The translations under genes and the position numbers were made by a program. Source: Termitomyces sp. T153 (lineage: Eukaryota; Basidiomycota; Agaricomycetes; Agaricales; Lyophyllaceae). Taken from it: a stretch of DNA of 64,000 bases. Positions 1 through 13,122 of the stretch are shown one piece after another. The notes below the pieces were generated by a model. That model did not search any database. It was given only the letters and a program-made list of their open reading frames with translations, and was not told where the DNA came from. Within the stretch, counting starts at the first letter, position 1. The number at the start of each line of letters is the position of its first letter. The stretch spans positions 2,418,001 to 2,482,000 of the forward strand of contig JACKQL020000001.1 in the NCBI GenBank assembly GCA_018296165.2, in the 5' to 3' direction.

Positions 1-3000
1 GAAATGGCAGCTATAGCTTCTCATGTGTATGCCCTTATCCAGTACTCCATGGTAATTCATCTATTCGTCTTTTTGTGCGAACGCACTCTAATATGATGTT
101 TGTATTAGGGAGATGTCCCCGCTACTCTGCATAGCATGCTCCAGGCCCTTCGCCTATGGAACAGAGCGGCTGATTCACTTCTGCGTCTTTCGCCTGTGCG
201 TTCTTCAACCCAAGGTCCTCAAGATGAGAATCCATTTAATATGACCGGCCTCGAAGATGCGTTGCCAGGAGGGTCCACACAACATACCGTCAAAGAGTTG
301 CCTCATCCTAAGAAAACATTTCCTCGACGAAATCGAATGGATGGGTTAGAATGGCGAATATCAGAAGGGCTTGCCGCAACTCTATTCTCGCTCTCTGAAA
401 TTTATCTCAGTCGTGGCTCCGCTCGTGAGGCGGAATATTTTGCACAGCAAGCTTACGATTTAGCCGAGTCTCTTAATGCCCCGACCCTGACTAGTCGTGC
501 ACTAGCAAAGAAAGGCGAGATTCAATTATATCAAGGACATCTCGATGCAAGTCTGGAATGCCTAACCGCCGCCGCCGCCTTGCTACAGAACCAGCCCGGC
601 GTCGAAAATATTGATGTACAGAGATTGTGCGGGGCTTATAGTGAGCGAATGGCACACCGTGGAGATGCCGGTGCATTATACGATGAAAGTTTGAATATGA
701 TCGAAGAGCTCAATCAGGCTTTCCACCAAATCGATAACCTTGTATTCGGGTATGTGGCCTCTTCTTTGCTAGTGTTGTTATGATATTCACAACGTCTTCG
801 CAAAAGCCGCAAATCGATCGGGTCTTCTCCTGTTTCTAAGGTCAAAAGTGAGGCTTTACTTCCCGGGCTTTGTGCGGCCGTGCTTCGTCATCGCAGTACG
901 CCTTGATATTGTCTCCAGAACATCTCTATCGACTGACCCATCGAATCAGTCTGGCTTCTGAGAGATGGCAATGTTCAGGATTACTCTGAACTTCTTGACA
1001 AATTCCTTTTACTTCCTCATTCTTCTCGGATTAAGGTCGACTTGAATCAAACCCTTACACTGCTGCTGCAAACTTACCCTTACTTTTCTACTAGTCTGAA
1101 GAGAAAGTCCTCCTGGCAAAGCTTACCTTGCATGCCGTATATGGCCGCTTCCGCGCTGATATGTTTCTGAGTTCATTGACCGAATCTAGTAAGTTTTATC
1201 TCACTATGTTTTGTCAATTCTACAGTATACTCATAAGATTCTGGAAAGCAATTGCTCTTCCAATGGGTATGACAAGTGGAATAACTAACACTCCGCTTTC
1301 CGCTGCGCAAGACATATTGGTGACACTTGAGGCAGCGGAGAAACTTTTCTGGGAATGCCTCGTGCTCATCACTAAGATAGGCAGGATTACTGACGTACGG
1401 GAAGCAGGCATTTCCCTCGCTTTAGTTCAAGCATTTCGGACGTCCCTAGGCAAGTCTAATGTCGATGTTCCAAACCTCACCGCCAGTCTTTTGGGTAAAG
1501 TGATAGCTTTCTGTTTGGGCTCGCTCATGATTTCTTTTTTTTTAGATGCCTCCGCTGCTATTACCCTTCGACGAGAGATGCTTGAGACCATTCGGCACAA
1601 GTTCCCTCCGGATGCGATGGATGATATCAAATGGCCCCTCCTCGTAGGCGACGGTTCGCCTCAGCCTCAGACCAATGCAGAGGGAGGCAATGCTCGTTTT
1701 TCATTTACCAACTCATTGCAATCAGCCGACAAAGACGATACGGCTGACCCAAATGAAGCCTCATTGAAGGAGTACTGGGATTCTGTTCGCGAGCGACATC
1801 AAGCTCGAATGCTCGATCCCTCGGCGCTTTCGTCAAGTCAAGTTGGGAATCTTCCCTCCAACTGGACGGTCGTGCACATCAATGTTACCGAAGACAAAAC
1901 TACGTTGTTCATCACTCGGCAGGAATGTGGGAGCCCGACGCGAACACCATTGATCTTCTGTGTACCTTTAAAGGGGAGGCGTGACAATGGAAATAATGAC
2001 GAGGATGAGGAGCAGCACTTAACGTTTGAGGATGCTGTGGAGGAGCTGAATAAAATAGTGAAACTTAGCGATGAGGGAACCAAGTCTGCAGTACATGTCA
2101 AAACCGAGGACCAAAAGGCACGGGCAGCATGGTGGAAGCAACGAGCAGCGTTGGACACCAGACTACGAGAACTACTGAGAAACGTTGAATTCTGTTGGCT
2201 TGGGGGTTTCAAGGTAGATAAGCTCTTCCCTCACTAAACCTCGAAAGCTTACCAGAGATCAAGACGATCCTGACCCCTAGGTCCAATCTCACTCCGGATC
2301 TTATAGCTGATCTTCGAGCTCAAATTCAGAAGGTCTTCCATCGGGGTTTGCATGTTCAAGACAAGAAGGCAAAATTCCGTGGTGGAACTCACAAAAAGAA
2401 CGCGTCACAGACTCAGAACCCCGTTGCAAGCCAAGTTACCTTCGATGACGCTCTGTTGGAGTGTTTCTCTACACTCTCTCCAAAATGCCGCGATGAAGAA
2501 CTAGAAGATCTCGTCTATTTCATACTAGATCTCTATCAGTTCCACGGTGTGCCGGTCGCCATTGCTGAGGTCGACATATTTCAAGTTGTTCTTGAATTGC
2601 GGGTTGTCCTCGAAGATCACGTGCAGAGACTTGCCCGACGAAAGATACAAAAGACAGACGATGAACACCTGTTCCTTGTGCTTGACAAGAACCTCCAGGG
2701 ATTGCCTTGGGAAAGCATCCCAGTCCTGAGGGGACGCAGTGTCAGTCGGATACCAAGTGTCGACTTCTTACACGACAGAGTCCTTTTTGCTGAATGGAAA
2801 CGGAAGACATTTCCTGCGGACAACCTGTTTTCATCGAGAGGCGCTTTTGTTGATCCACGCAAGGGATACTATATCCTTAACCCCAGTGGTGATCTTGACA
2901 AGACTGAAGCGCGTTTCAAAGGTTGGGCTGTTGACATGGAGAAGGTAGGATGGCATGGGATTAGCGGGTATGCTCCAAGCGAACAACAATTTTTGAACGC

Positions 3001-3530
3001 GTTGCAAAGTCAGGACCTGGTGGTGTACGCGTCATTCTTGATTTGTTTATTTCAAGGCTGATAATCGATTATTCCTCAGATACTTCGGACATGGAGGCGG
3101 CGAACAATATATTCGATCGCACAAGATACGAAACTTGTCTGTATGTGCAGCGACGATGCTATGGGGTTGTTCTTCTGGTGCGCTTCGCGAAATGGGTGAT
3201 TTTGATAGAGTTGGGACGCCATTTAATTACATGCTCGCCGGAAGGTCAGTTCCATCGAACCTTCAACGCGTACGTTCTTTGTTCAAGATCAATTGTTTCA
3301 GTCCTTGCCTCGTGGCGAACTTGTGGGACGTCACTGATAAAGACATTGACAAATTCTCGCAAGCTGTGTTCGACAAGCTTGGTCTCACAGCAGATGGAAT
3401 CAAAGACTGGGGTAGACAAGATGGACAAATCTCTATCATAGATGCGGTCGGACAATCAAGGGACTCGTGCAAGCTTAGGTATCTCACAGGAGCAGCACCT
3501 GTTGTATATGGGATTCCCTTCTATTTGTAG
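1..3530 (+). CDS. ESP1: Separase (cohesin-cleaving cysteine protease, clan CD/C50), 5' end outside the window
   Basis: Separase cuts the Scc1/Rad21 subunit of cohesin at the metaphase-anaphase transition. The gene enters the window mid-coding, with an exon ending near 50 before an intron to about 109. It continues through long helical-repeat exons (to about 2237) into the catalytic domain. The pre-catalytic block at about 2690-2930 includes LQGLPWESIPVLRG. The catalytic histidine lies in YFGHGGGEQY (about 3081-3110) and the catalytic cysteine in LWGCSSGA (about 3160-3185). An intron at about 3245-3299 separates GTPFNYMLAG from the conserved CLVANLWDVTDKDIDKF. The stop is at 3528-3530. Both catalytic residues are present, so the enzyme looks functional. 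The missing N-terminal part is normally very long in this family. It converges with the downstream transcription factor gene. Confidence 0.93.
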
Positions 3531-4563
3531 TAACACAGGAGGAGTGGTGTTCACATACTTTTTTCGTATTTTTATATACTAGCGTGTAGTTACAGGAACG
3601 TATGCTGATTCCAGGGACGGAAGCGGAGTTGCTTCTTGAATTTTCTTAGCCGAGACGATATGAATCCGAAACGCTTCACTCTTACACACTCATGATACGA
3701 TTGGTACGATTAGAATATCCCGATCGCAAGCAGAAACAACCCGAGGCCCAAAGATGCAATATATAGGCGAGGACGTGGAAGTTATACAGTGCAAGTATAA
3801 TGTACGCAAAGGTACGGTCCACTAGTAAGTTCGTAACCTATGTAACGTATATGTGCACAAAGGTAACCAAAACGCGATTGTCAGCGCGCAAGATGTCACG
3901 ACAAATGAATGCAGATACCGGCTTCCAACGACCCGGTAGATAGTCCAAAATCCGAGGCCCCAGCCCAGGAATGGTCGATACAACGACCACAGGATCACGT
4001 CGACTGGTGGAGGCATGTGCAACAGCATACACGCGCAACGTAGAGTGGAATGGCACTACTGTGGAAGAACAATGGCCAGCTAGCCAGCCAGTGGGTTAGT
4101 AGAGCATTATAAGCGAATCAGAGGGTAGGGTAAGAGGGGGGGCGCTGAGGGGATATACAGTACAGTTAGTCCGATATCATAGGTAGCAGGTAGACGGTAT
4201 CTAAAGAATACAGATTTAGAATTGTGTCAGTTGGGAGTGAAAAATGTTATGTAGTTCCGTAACAATCAAGACAAAAAAATCCGAATCACGATGAGCATGA
4301 AAACACGTCGTAAGAGGGCATGAATGTACGAAACATAAAAGAGGGGAGTGGCATGGTCAAATGTCCAACAAGGGGGCAAGAGTTCGTCTAATGTCCGATT
4401 GGCGCTCGCAAAAGGAGGCCAAGCAATAGCGACAAGACTCCAAAGTGTCCACCAGTTAACATGTAACGTCCAAAACTAGGTGGCGTCCAAAAAGTCAGTT
4501 ATCCGAACATATAAATAATATGTCCGAGCCAAAGTAATAATAAATCAAGTCCATGTCCAAAAT
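3531..4563. other. Convergent intergenic region, no gene seen
   Basis: This 1.03-kb stretch lies between two convergent genes. It has only short, uncharacteristic reading frames and is AT-leaning. The 4330-4560 part repeats short GTCCAAA / GTCCG words, which probably belong to the 3' untranslated region of the minus-strand gene. No RNA gene or mobile element was recognised. Confidence 0.6.
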
Positions 4564-6723
4564 TCATAATTCGGATAGTCTCTTTTGGACTTTAGCAGCT
4601 GAGATAGCTGCGTGAAAAAAAATAATTAGTGCCACGATATCAGTATCTTGTTGCGGCGTGGTCTACATACCAACAATCGGCAAACGGGGGCCCAGAGTCG
4701 TCATAGCATAAAGAAGGGTAGTGATCTGACTTCGAACATCGGTCTCGACGACGGTCCATGCAACTTCTCGTGTTTCAAGTTCTATGATGAGCGTGTCTGC
4801 GGCATACGACCAACATGGCTATTTGGAGACATCAATGCATCCATGAAACAAAGATTATGAATGTAAGCTTACACCAATGATAGGATCAAGGTATTTGTAA
4901 TCCCGATCGGAGATATGCTTGATAACCGCGACACATGCCCTCGCGGACCGAGCGCACTTGTCAAACACAAGTGGATCGTCCTGCGCAAGGGGCCGGTAAA
5001 GCTGAACCGATGCCGTATGGGCCAAAGTGTGGGCTACTAGTAGTGTGTGCTTGTCTTCCACGGAGATCGCATCCAACTGATCCAGTGGCATCAATGTCGT
5101 GATAAATTGGGCTATCGCTCTCTCAAGTGCTTGAGTTTCCTGCAATAACATTGACGGTCCTTTGACACCTGAGAATACGATACAACAACGGGACATCAAC
5201 AGAAAAGGTAGGACATACGTGGTTCCCAGGCGCTGGAGAGCTGGTCGGCCTGCGCGAAGAGTGCAGAAGCCTTGACGCGCATGGCCTGTGTGGAAAATCC
5301 GGAAGGGGACACCTCACCACCCATAAAGCCCCTGATGGTTTGGAAGGGTGGAACAACATTGATGTGGCCCTATGAATATGTGTTAACGACCTTCAAGCAA
5401 TCGCCACGATACTTACCGCCTCGTACTCTGCCCAGTCTTGTGGCCAAGGACAGTTAATCGATTGACGAGGATCAAGGCCATCAGGAATGATGGACGGCTT
5501 CCGGAGTATGACTGACCAGCATCGATCCAGGTTGTACACTTGCCAAAATGCAAGAATGCGCTCGCCCTCCTTAACACCAGTCCGAGAGGGTTTCATGTCG
5601 TATTGATCCTGAGGATCGGTAGACCATACCTTCCCTTGATATGTATTTATGTGGAGGCCACACTGCACAGCAAGAGCAGCTGCAGCAGTTGCATGATAGC
5701 TGCCCTCAAGGATCCGGCCATTAGCAAGGAAGTACATCGAGAGCAAACATGACCCTTGGATGATGTCAATTGTTTTCTCTCCGTCCCGCAGTCCTTCTTG
5801 TAAAGCATCGAGAGCGAGCCCGAGGTAATGATCTTCGTGCTGGCTAAGTGGTTCTGGACGAGAAATAAAGCAGGCCCATAGGTACATGGTATTCATCAGC
5901 ACCGGATGTCGCTGCTCCTTTGGAGACGTGGTTAATGTGTCTACGACATGACCCATGTGGATATCGAGACCACATTGACGGCGATGAGGAGAGAATATGT
6001 TGAGACTAACGAAATGATGAGAATCAAACAAAAGGCGAAATATTGTGGTGATCGTACAGCATTCGTGCAAGTTCCAATGGGGGCTGAAAACGTGTTTGCT
6101 GGTCATCAAAGTATATTTCTGGAACGAATGGGGTAGACGAAGGCGAAGCACTAGGCTGTAGCGAGGACCACGAGGTGTTGGGAGAGGCCGGCGACGAATC
6201 TGCGAAACAGTCTGGGGATGAATGTTGGTCATGAGTGTCTTACATACCTGACAGAAAGCTCAGGGGAGAGTGAGAGGTGTACAGTGAAGTTTCGCCGGAA
6301 GAACCGATCGACGAAGAGGAACAAGAACGAGAATTTTCATGTGGATCGTACAACACCACTGCAGGGGAGACATATTCGGGATCTTCAAGCTCTCGAATGC
6401 GGGCCTCGAGACGCGCGATGTGTTCGCGGAGGAGCTGTGTCCTTGTTTTGCCCTTGCCATCATCATACTCACAGGCCTCGGCCTTTTTTGCACGAACACA
6501 TTGCTGACAGGCAGGCTTGGTGCCGTCGCACCTCTGGATAAGCGCCACGTTAGTCATGAGCTGGGCCAGATAGAACGGAGCGTACGTACCATCTTCCGTT
6601 TCCTACATAGCGTTGTAAGCTTCGGGGAGATTGAAAAGAAAGGAGGACACGGACTGACCGACATCTCAAGCAAGCCTTTCCTCTTTGTAGGGTAGTCTGA
6701 CCCGATTCTGGTTTATTGGCCAT
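4564..6723 (-). CDS. Zn2Cys6 fungal transcription factor with fungal-specific MHR domain
   Basis: A nuclear sequence-specific regulator of the Gal4-type class. The binuclear zinc cluster is split over three exons. The first ends with ...GKACLRCR (start ATG at 6721-6723, two introns within about 6540-6660). The second supplies KRKM, and the third supplies RCDGTKPACQQCVRAKKAEACEY. All six cysteines are present. A dimerisation-type helix (LLREHIARLEARIRELE) follows. The fungal transcription factor domain occupies about 5200-6000 (MYLWACFISR, ILAFWQVYNLDRCWSV). The C-terminus continues through further exons; the last likely begins after the acceptor at about 4610 and ends in AISAAKVQKRLSEL, stop 4564-4566. 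If that last intron is not used, a stop occurs at 4663-4665. The target pathway cannot be told from sequence. Confidence 0.85.
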
Positions 6724-8035
6724 TACGAATGTGAAACTAAATATACAGAAGAGGGAGAGTCAAGCCGACGAGGGAAACCAGAGGGGAGTAATGGCCGAAA
6801 AGCAGAATGAGACCAGGAGAAAGGGAAAGACTAGAAAGACAAGATCGGAGACACGGGACAAACCATGAAATGGTAAAGGAGAGATGGCTGCAATGTGATT
6901 CCCAAGAGAGGTAATGTCTGGTATTATACTCTGTTTATTTACGCACAGCCGCTGCCAGATTCTGATAATTATTTTTATTCTCCATCGTCTTTACAACTAC
7001 GATTCCCCAGTAGTTCACAGCGGCCACAGAATGCCGTGCCTCCTGGCGGTCCGACAAACCTGATCATATCGTCTCATGAGCTGATCCATATGTCATCAGA
7101 AGGACATTTTGATTCTAATCATCTTCTGAAAACACTTTATACCTCCACCGCCAGTGCGCTTAGCAGATAACTCATACTTAATCTTGAGTTCGTCCGCCTC
7201 CCGAGTGCAGCACGCCTCACGCTGGCGCGGACCTCTGATAAAAGCCTAAACATACATAGAGATCAACATGAACCTTAATTTGCGCCTAAGGTACCCTGTA
7301 AGTTCCTGCAAGGTCGCATCTGATGTCAGGGTTGAACTTGAAATGACGCATGGGTGGCCGTGGTTCCTGTGATTTTCTTCCATGCACACACGAGTCGGCG
7401 AGGAACGACCGGGAGCGAAAGTCTGCAAAAGTGCATACATAAGGTAAATGACCTTCGAGCATCAAAACTTTCAGTCTCGTGCAAGTTCTCCTCAAACTTT
7501 GTGTTCAGGTTGCCGACGTGCGAAGAGACGATCTCCGACAACTCGGTCCAACCGAGTCACGTATGGCTGTGGGCCCGGCTGCCTGATTCATCTGCTTATC
7601 TCAAACGTGCTCAAGATCTTTCACTACTGAACCGTGATGTTCCTATAACTTAAGTGAACGTGCCAACCTCTCGATCAGCACCAGACCAGCCATCAGCACT
7701 AGACCAGCCTTTCGCCAGTTGATCATTCCACATACCGAAGCTGAGAAGTCTCTTTCGATCTGGAATAAGATCATGGTATGCACTTACCTGTCCTAAAAGA
7801 CCGTCCCGCCCGGATCGTTTCCTACGGGTGTAAATTCGGGCCTTCTGACCTCAAGCTGGTCCTTGCAATTGTAACGAAAGCGGGATGCCTTGGCATGCTT
7901 CCTGAAATTTAGCGCATTTAACCATAGACATGGCAAAACAGGAAAAAGCTGTGACACTCAAAAGTCAATACGAAGGATATTCAAATATACAAGAAATGTG
8001 ATCCTATGAAGCTGAGAGGATGATCTACTACAGGA
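6724..8035. other. Intergenic region, no convincing gene
   Basis: This 1.3-kb spacer holds the promoter side of the Zn2Cys6 gene and the 3' side of the Afi1-like gene. Short frames at 7246-7653 overlap on both strands and resemble no family, so they are probably chance. A short direct repeat (CAGCACTAGACCAGCC versus CAGCACCAGACCAGCC) is visible near 7677-7712. No tRNA-like A/B box pair was seen. Confidence 0.5.
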
Positions 8036-11000
8036 CTAATAAGCATGGCCGTTCAAACCCCCTCCTACGATTGAATTCGAATGTGCGCGCGTAGGGAGGG
8101 GTTGTGCAGTATGCTGCTGCTGTAGCAATTGTTGCTGCTCGTTCAGAATTCGCTTTTCCCGCGCATGTGCTTGACGAACATATGCATACCGCTGGAAGTG
8201 ATTCAGCGACTGGAGGAAAAGAACTCCGACCTGTTCGTGAGTTTGGGATGAGCACATTTGACATACATTTAGCTTGTTTTTGAAGATACGTACGGGATAA
8301 GCTCGGAGCTGGTTGAATAAGTCTATCGTCGCCTCCCGGACCGACTCTTTCTGGTGGAAAAGACCGAAGCCCAGGGGTATGAGTCCACCTCCATGGGGAA
8401 TCAGGAATGCCAACAACTATGTAGGTATCGTGTTAATACGATGCCATAATCGAATGGATCGGAGAGTGGCCCACTTCGATGACTTGTTCGTAAGATTTGA
8501 CGTTATCTGCAAAGGTGCGCATGATCAATGCGGCTTCAGCATCAATCAATGCCTTCCCATGCCGAAGCCGGATTAATTGGTGCATAACATCAAAACCTCT
8601 AATTGCACTGTTGGCTTGAAACTTTGCGAAGTCCTAAATATCCGTAAGCGCCGCGGACAAGAACGCACGTTTAGGACCGGATTCATAAGCTTACCGCGAC
8701 GCAATACTGATAACTGTTAGTTTTTCGCCAGGCTTCAATACGCTGTGCGTTTGCCGTAAGTTCCTTCATGCTCGCGGCCTCATCACTGAGAGCAATTCCA
8801 CTTCCTAATTGTGCACGTCGTCCCGGCTGTTCCAAGAATGAGGAGGATGGATGTCCAATCTTGGTAGAGCCGGTAACCTCTTCTTCGTAACGGGAAGCCA
8901 GCCGCACAAATCGCGTTACATATTCTGTAAAGCGCATACGCACAACACTTTCTCCGAAGTGATCGTCGATAGCGGATCGGATCTTTTTGTCATATTTTCA
9001 GCATAAATTTGAGGCAACTAGAACCGACATGACTCACATCCTCAATGAAAACTTTGTCCGCGTTGTTATCGGACTTGAAGAAATCAGGTCTACTTCCTTG
9101 ATTCGAACCTACACGCGGAAGATCTCCGTCTTCACTCGTTATCGACGGCTCTGCTTTAAGCGTCCCACTGCGACTTAGAACGGAAGTTCCGAGGCTTGGG
9201 GTGGCAGTTACCGGGTATGTTGTATGGATATCTTTAGCCACAGTAATGCTTCCAGCGCCGATGACGAGAAGGAGATCCCAGGCCCGTAAAGATTCGAAAA
9301 TTGGATTAGTCACCCCTGCAATGTAAGCAGGACTGTCATCGGATGAGCATGAAAGACCCTCTATAATAGGGAGGCACTTACACAGACTCCCATTCATCCC
9401 TGTTGTTAAGATTGGCGTACGGAAATGCACGCTCAATAAAGCCTCTCAGGACAGCGCCGCAACCGGAGCCTAGGGCGCACGCTGACAGGACGAAACTTGA
9501 TACCTCGCCTGCAGGTCGTCTGTGGCCAAGGAAGATGATACGCTTTCCGGTGACAAGAGCATTGAACAAAATAATGATTGGATGTGTTTGAGGTCCATTT
9601 GTGTGTAAATGGGGGTGCTGAGGACCAGAGACATTCTGATGTGATGAAAACTCTTTGAAGAGGGTAATCAAGGAATACTTTTTGAATATGAGTGAATTAA
9701 TCTGATTAGTATAGAGCAGACGCACATCTCCAACCTCTTCTGGAAATGTAAAAAGAGGCATCTTGATTGGTATAGGATGATCCTTATAGGCTACCGTAGT
9801 ATGGTAGAAATGGGTATCCTTGGCCAAGCCAGGCCTTGAATGAAGGTCAAGATAAGGTAGCATAGGAGTTCCTGCCGCCCGAGCCATCATATCTTTTGTC
9901 TGTGTCAGAGAAGACAACGAGGAAGCATCTGTAGACCTTCTTTTTCGCGAAGACACCGCCATCATGTTATTGTTTTCCAGAGAGAGGACACTAAGCGAAT
10001 CTCCTGCATCTTTTCCGGCTGCGAGATCCAAACCACTATCATCTCCAACCCAGACGGCACTTCCACCGAGAGAAAAAGATGCATCTGAAGGAGAATCAGG
10101 GTTGGCGCTGGATTGTGTTGATGTGCTCGAGGCAGTGGCAGTATCTCTATCAGGAGGTGGAGGTAATTCTCGTTCACGGGAGCGATTCTCCTCCTGTCTT
10201 TGTCGAGAGAAAAGATCTCCTTCAAAACTCAAATAAGACTCCCCAGAATTCGTGGATTTATGTTGAAGGATAGATTTCGCGCCAAGCGGGGGATTATTCC
10301 CATTCCAGTTTGGTTCTCGAGTCGCAAGCTTTTCAGAAAAAATGTCTTTTCTCTCGGACGAACGCATCACGACCTTCTCCTGACGTGTTAAAAGTGGGGC
10401 TCCTGATAAATCCATTGCGTTTACTGCATCAAATAAACGGGCCAGACAATCTTGAGACGGGTCAGAGAAGTAATCATCAAGAGCCATTAGGAGGAAAGGC
10501 TTTATGGTCACAATAAGCAAGATGGAAGCAGAATCTGAAACTTTACAGACTTTGAATATTTGTATGAAGGGGTGCCTGGTACATATAGCAAGAGCAAGGA
10601 CTTTAGCGCCACTGTATGAACATCATGAACTATGGAAGAACAAGAAAGGACCGTTTCACACACCGATTCAGAGTCTTATCATGCTTAGTCCGAACGAGAT
10701 TCAAAACACATAGCAAGTCTGGTTTATCTCTGGGAGATTCGTCTTGTTCTCCAGGTAATGGGACTGCTTTCGTTTCTGGAGTTTCGAGTGCGAGAACAGG
10801 TGAGATAGTATTGAAAGATGTTTGATTGAGAAAGAACACTGTCCAATCGTCTTGTTGCATCTCTGCGCCGTCGGGCAGCATGGACATCGCAAGTACTCTG
10901 CACAATTACTATTCGGTAAGAACCCAAATAAGACGTAGGTTGGTTCAGTCGCACCCCTCATCGACACCAAGTGGCTGAGGAAATTGATACTTGAGTTGTG

Positions 11001-11064
11001 CGCCTTCGAAAATGTGGAATTCAGCGAGGAGAACGAATGAGCAATGGTTCCCATTGCTGCCCAT
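8036..11064 (-). CDS. Afi1-like Arf3-docking / SPA (DENN-related) polarity protein
   Basis: Afi1 binds the Arf3/Arf6 GTPase and helps place polarity and exocytosis factors at the plasma membrane. The protein starts MGSNGNHCSFVLLAEFHIFEG (ATG 11062-11064), the usual Afi1 N-terminus. It continues across an intron to DKPDLLCVLNLVRTKHDKTL and a piece near 10560 that reads ALAICTRHPF. A low-complexity Ser/Pro linker lies at about 9950-10400. The C-terminal SPA-type region at about 9240-9800 contains HPIPIKMPLFTFPEEVGD, THPIIILFNALVTGKRIIFLGH and WDLLLVIGAGSITVAKDI. The last exons (8036-8416) end in a Gln-rich tail. At least six introns are implied. Family assignment rests on these motifs; assignment to the exact yeast orthologue is inferred. 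Confidence 0.85.
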
Positions 11065-11290
11065 GACAAAATACTAGCACATAAGAAATCAACTTGATCA
11101 TAGGCGGTTCAGGCACAATTAAGTAAGCGACTTCAACAACTTTAAGCTTAAAGCAACACATGTAGTAAAAGAAGAAAACTGAGAACGTCGGTTGACATGA
11201 AGGACGATCGATGATTGGTGAAAAATGTTATCAAATTTTGGTAGACGACATGACTCGCATAGTAAATAGTCCAGGCGATTAATCGTACAA

Positions 11291-12288
11291 TTAATCCCAC
11301 CCAGTACCAGAGGCAGGGGCATCAGCACCCCATCCAGCGGCCGTAGGCTCAGCGGACCAGTCAGTGGGTCCTCCAGCAGCAGGTTCAGCAGACCAATCAA
11401 TCGCACCTGTAATATTCCACATGAGTTAGGGTAGGCCTTCATCCGGCATGTGATCTTACCGCCATCTTGGACCAGGGCAGGGTTAATACCCCCAGCCTGA
11501 GGAGCTCCAGACACATCCCATTCGGCAGGTGCACCCTCAACGGTACCCTGTTGAGCAGCAAGCTTAGCCGCAGCCTCCTCTTGTTGCTGTTTCTCAACTT
11601 CTTCAGGATCCCTATAGAAGAACATGTCCACCATGACATTCCAACCATCGGGAGTCCGAGGAATGGTCCCCCTGAGCCTCAAAACCTCACGGGCAAGCAA
11701 CCACCAAATGAGACCGATGGAGTGTCTTGTTTTGTTGTTCGTCGGAATAGCAACATCGACAAATTGAAGAGGAGCGTCAGTATCCGCAAGAGCGATGACG
11801 GGTATGTTCACGTAGGACGCCTCACGGATGGCCTGATGGTCAACACGAGGGTCGGTAACGATGATAAGACGGGGCTCCTTGAACGACCGTGTGATGTAGT
11901 TAGTGAAAGAACCGGGAGTGAAACGGCCGGCAATTGCTTGAGCACCAGTGTTGGCAGCAAATTTGAGGACGGCACGGTGCCCATAAGGACGGGCAGATAT
12001 AACGCAAACATCGTTGGGGTTCTCAACAGCAGCAATTATACGCGCAGCAAGGACGAGCTTCTCCCAGGTTTTTCCGATGTTAATGATATGGATCCCTAGA
12101 GAGAGGGTTTCAGAACTGCATCTGAACTGTACATCTCACCAAGATAACGCACCATCGCTCCTCCTCTTCCAGACGTAAGGTTCCATCTGCTTGTCGCAGT
12201 TTTTAGTACCGATGTGGCATTGTGCAGCCAGAAGAAGCTGGATCTCCTCTTCAGTAGCGGCGAGAACGGACGGAAGTTTCGAGGCCAT
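11291..12288 (-). CDS. RPS0: 40S ribosomal protein uS2 (S0 / RPSA homologue)
   Basis: A component of the small ribosomal subunit needed for 18S rRNA maturation. The protein begins [19 protein letters not shown] (ATG 12286-12288), and the uS2 core runs through [54 protein letters not shown] and [14 protein letters not shown]. It continues with [20 protein letters not shown] and a [19 protein letters not shown] segment. The acidic C-terminus has two copies of the eukaryote-specific xDWSAEP repeat and ends ASGTGWD, stop 11291-11293. Introns lie at about 12112-12170 and 11407-11459. A further 5'-untranslated intron upstream of the ATG is possible. Length, about 290 residues, is normal. High expression is expected. 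Confidence 0.96.
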
Positions 12289-13122
12289 ATTGAATTACCT
12301 GTGTCAAATTGTCAGCATCCAATTTCAATGAAATGCATCCACCCTCCAACTGTCTTCAATCGACTCGTCTTCGCTCCTGGGGGCAGCTACAACATAATAA
12401 AAACATACCGTGAAGCTTCGGTTCTTGAGGTCGGCTTAAACGACGTTCACGGGCAGTTTTCAATGGTTGGCGGGAGGCGGCTCTTCGTAAAGTTTGCCGA
12501 GATAGGACACAATTTATTCCCACGCTCCTTAGATCAAGTTAACTTGGATTAACTTGTAGAGTTGTAATATTTGTTCTTATACGCCTCTTCACTCAACAAC
12601 ACTGACTACCTGGAAGAAGTCCAAATGGAAACTCCTATGCTCAAGTAGACAGTGCCTTTTGTAATTCTTGGTAGATCAACATTGTTAGGACGAGAGGATT
12701 GTAGGGACGGTATGTTCTGGATACATGGTGGCCATTAACACTGAACTGGATTTCTACCATTAAATCTTTCAACAATAAGTTATACTGTTACGGTCTCATG
12801 TACATACACCTACCCGTACAGAATTGCTTGAATATGTCAACCGTTGACATTTATGATGAGGCTTCAATACGTATACAGCGAGAGCGACAAAACAATACTA
12901 TGGAGGCCGTGAGTCGGAACTATATAGTGTCTTCAGAATATTTAGAACTTAACGAGGTTGAATAGGTATCCATACAGCGTAGGGTAATCAAAGGCAAACA
13001 AGCGCGAACTCTTCCAAGTTTCGTGACCAGGATCTCCGCGGTCAACGCGACTTCACTGGTATTTGGGTTTCTTGCCGCTGCTGGCCATCGAGCCATCTTT
13101 GATCCAGGTTCAAGCTTACACC
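12289..13122. promoter_or_regulatory. Divergent intergenic region between RPS0 and CTR9
   Basis: This 834-bp region separates two divergently transcribed genes and must hold both promoters. A pyrimidine-rich stretch near 12360-12400 and the likely RPS0 leader lie on the left. No gene, tRNA or mobile element was recognised. An in-frame upstream ATG-less extension of CTR9 starting at about 13063 is not favoured over the ATG at 13123. Confidence 0.5.

Noticed and set aside
7246..7653. Overlapping open frames on both strands
   Set aside because: None has family resemblance, exon structure or a consistent frame; likely chance frames in a spacer.
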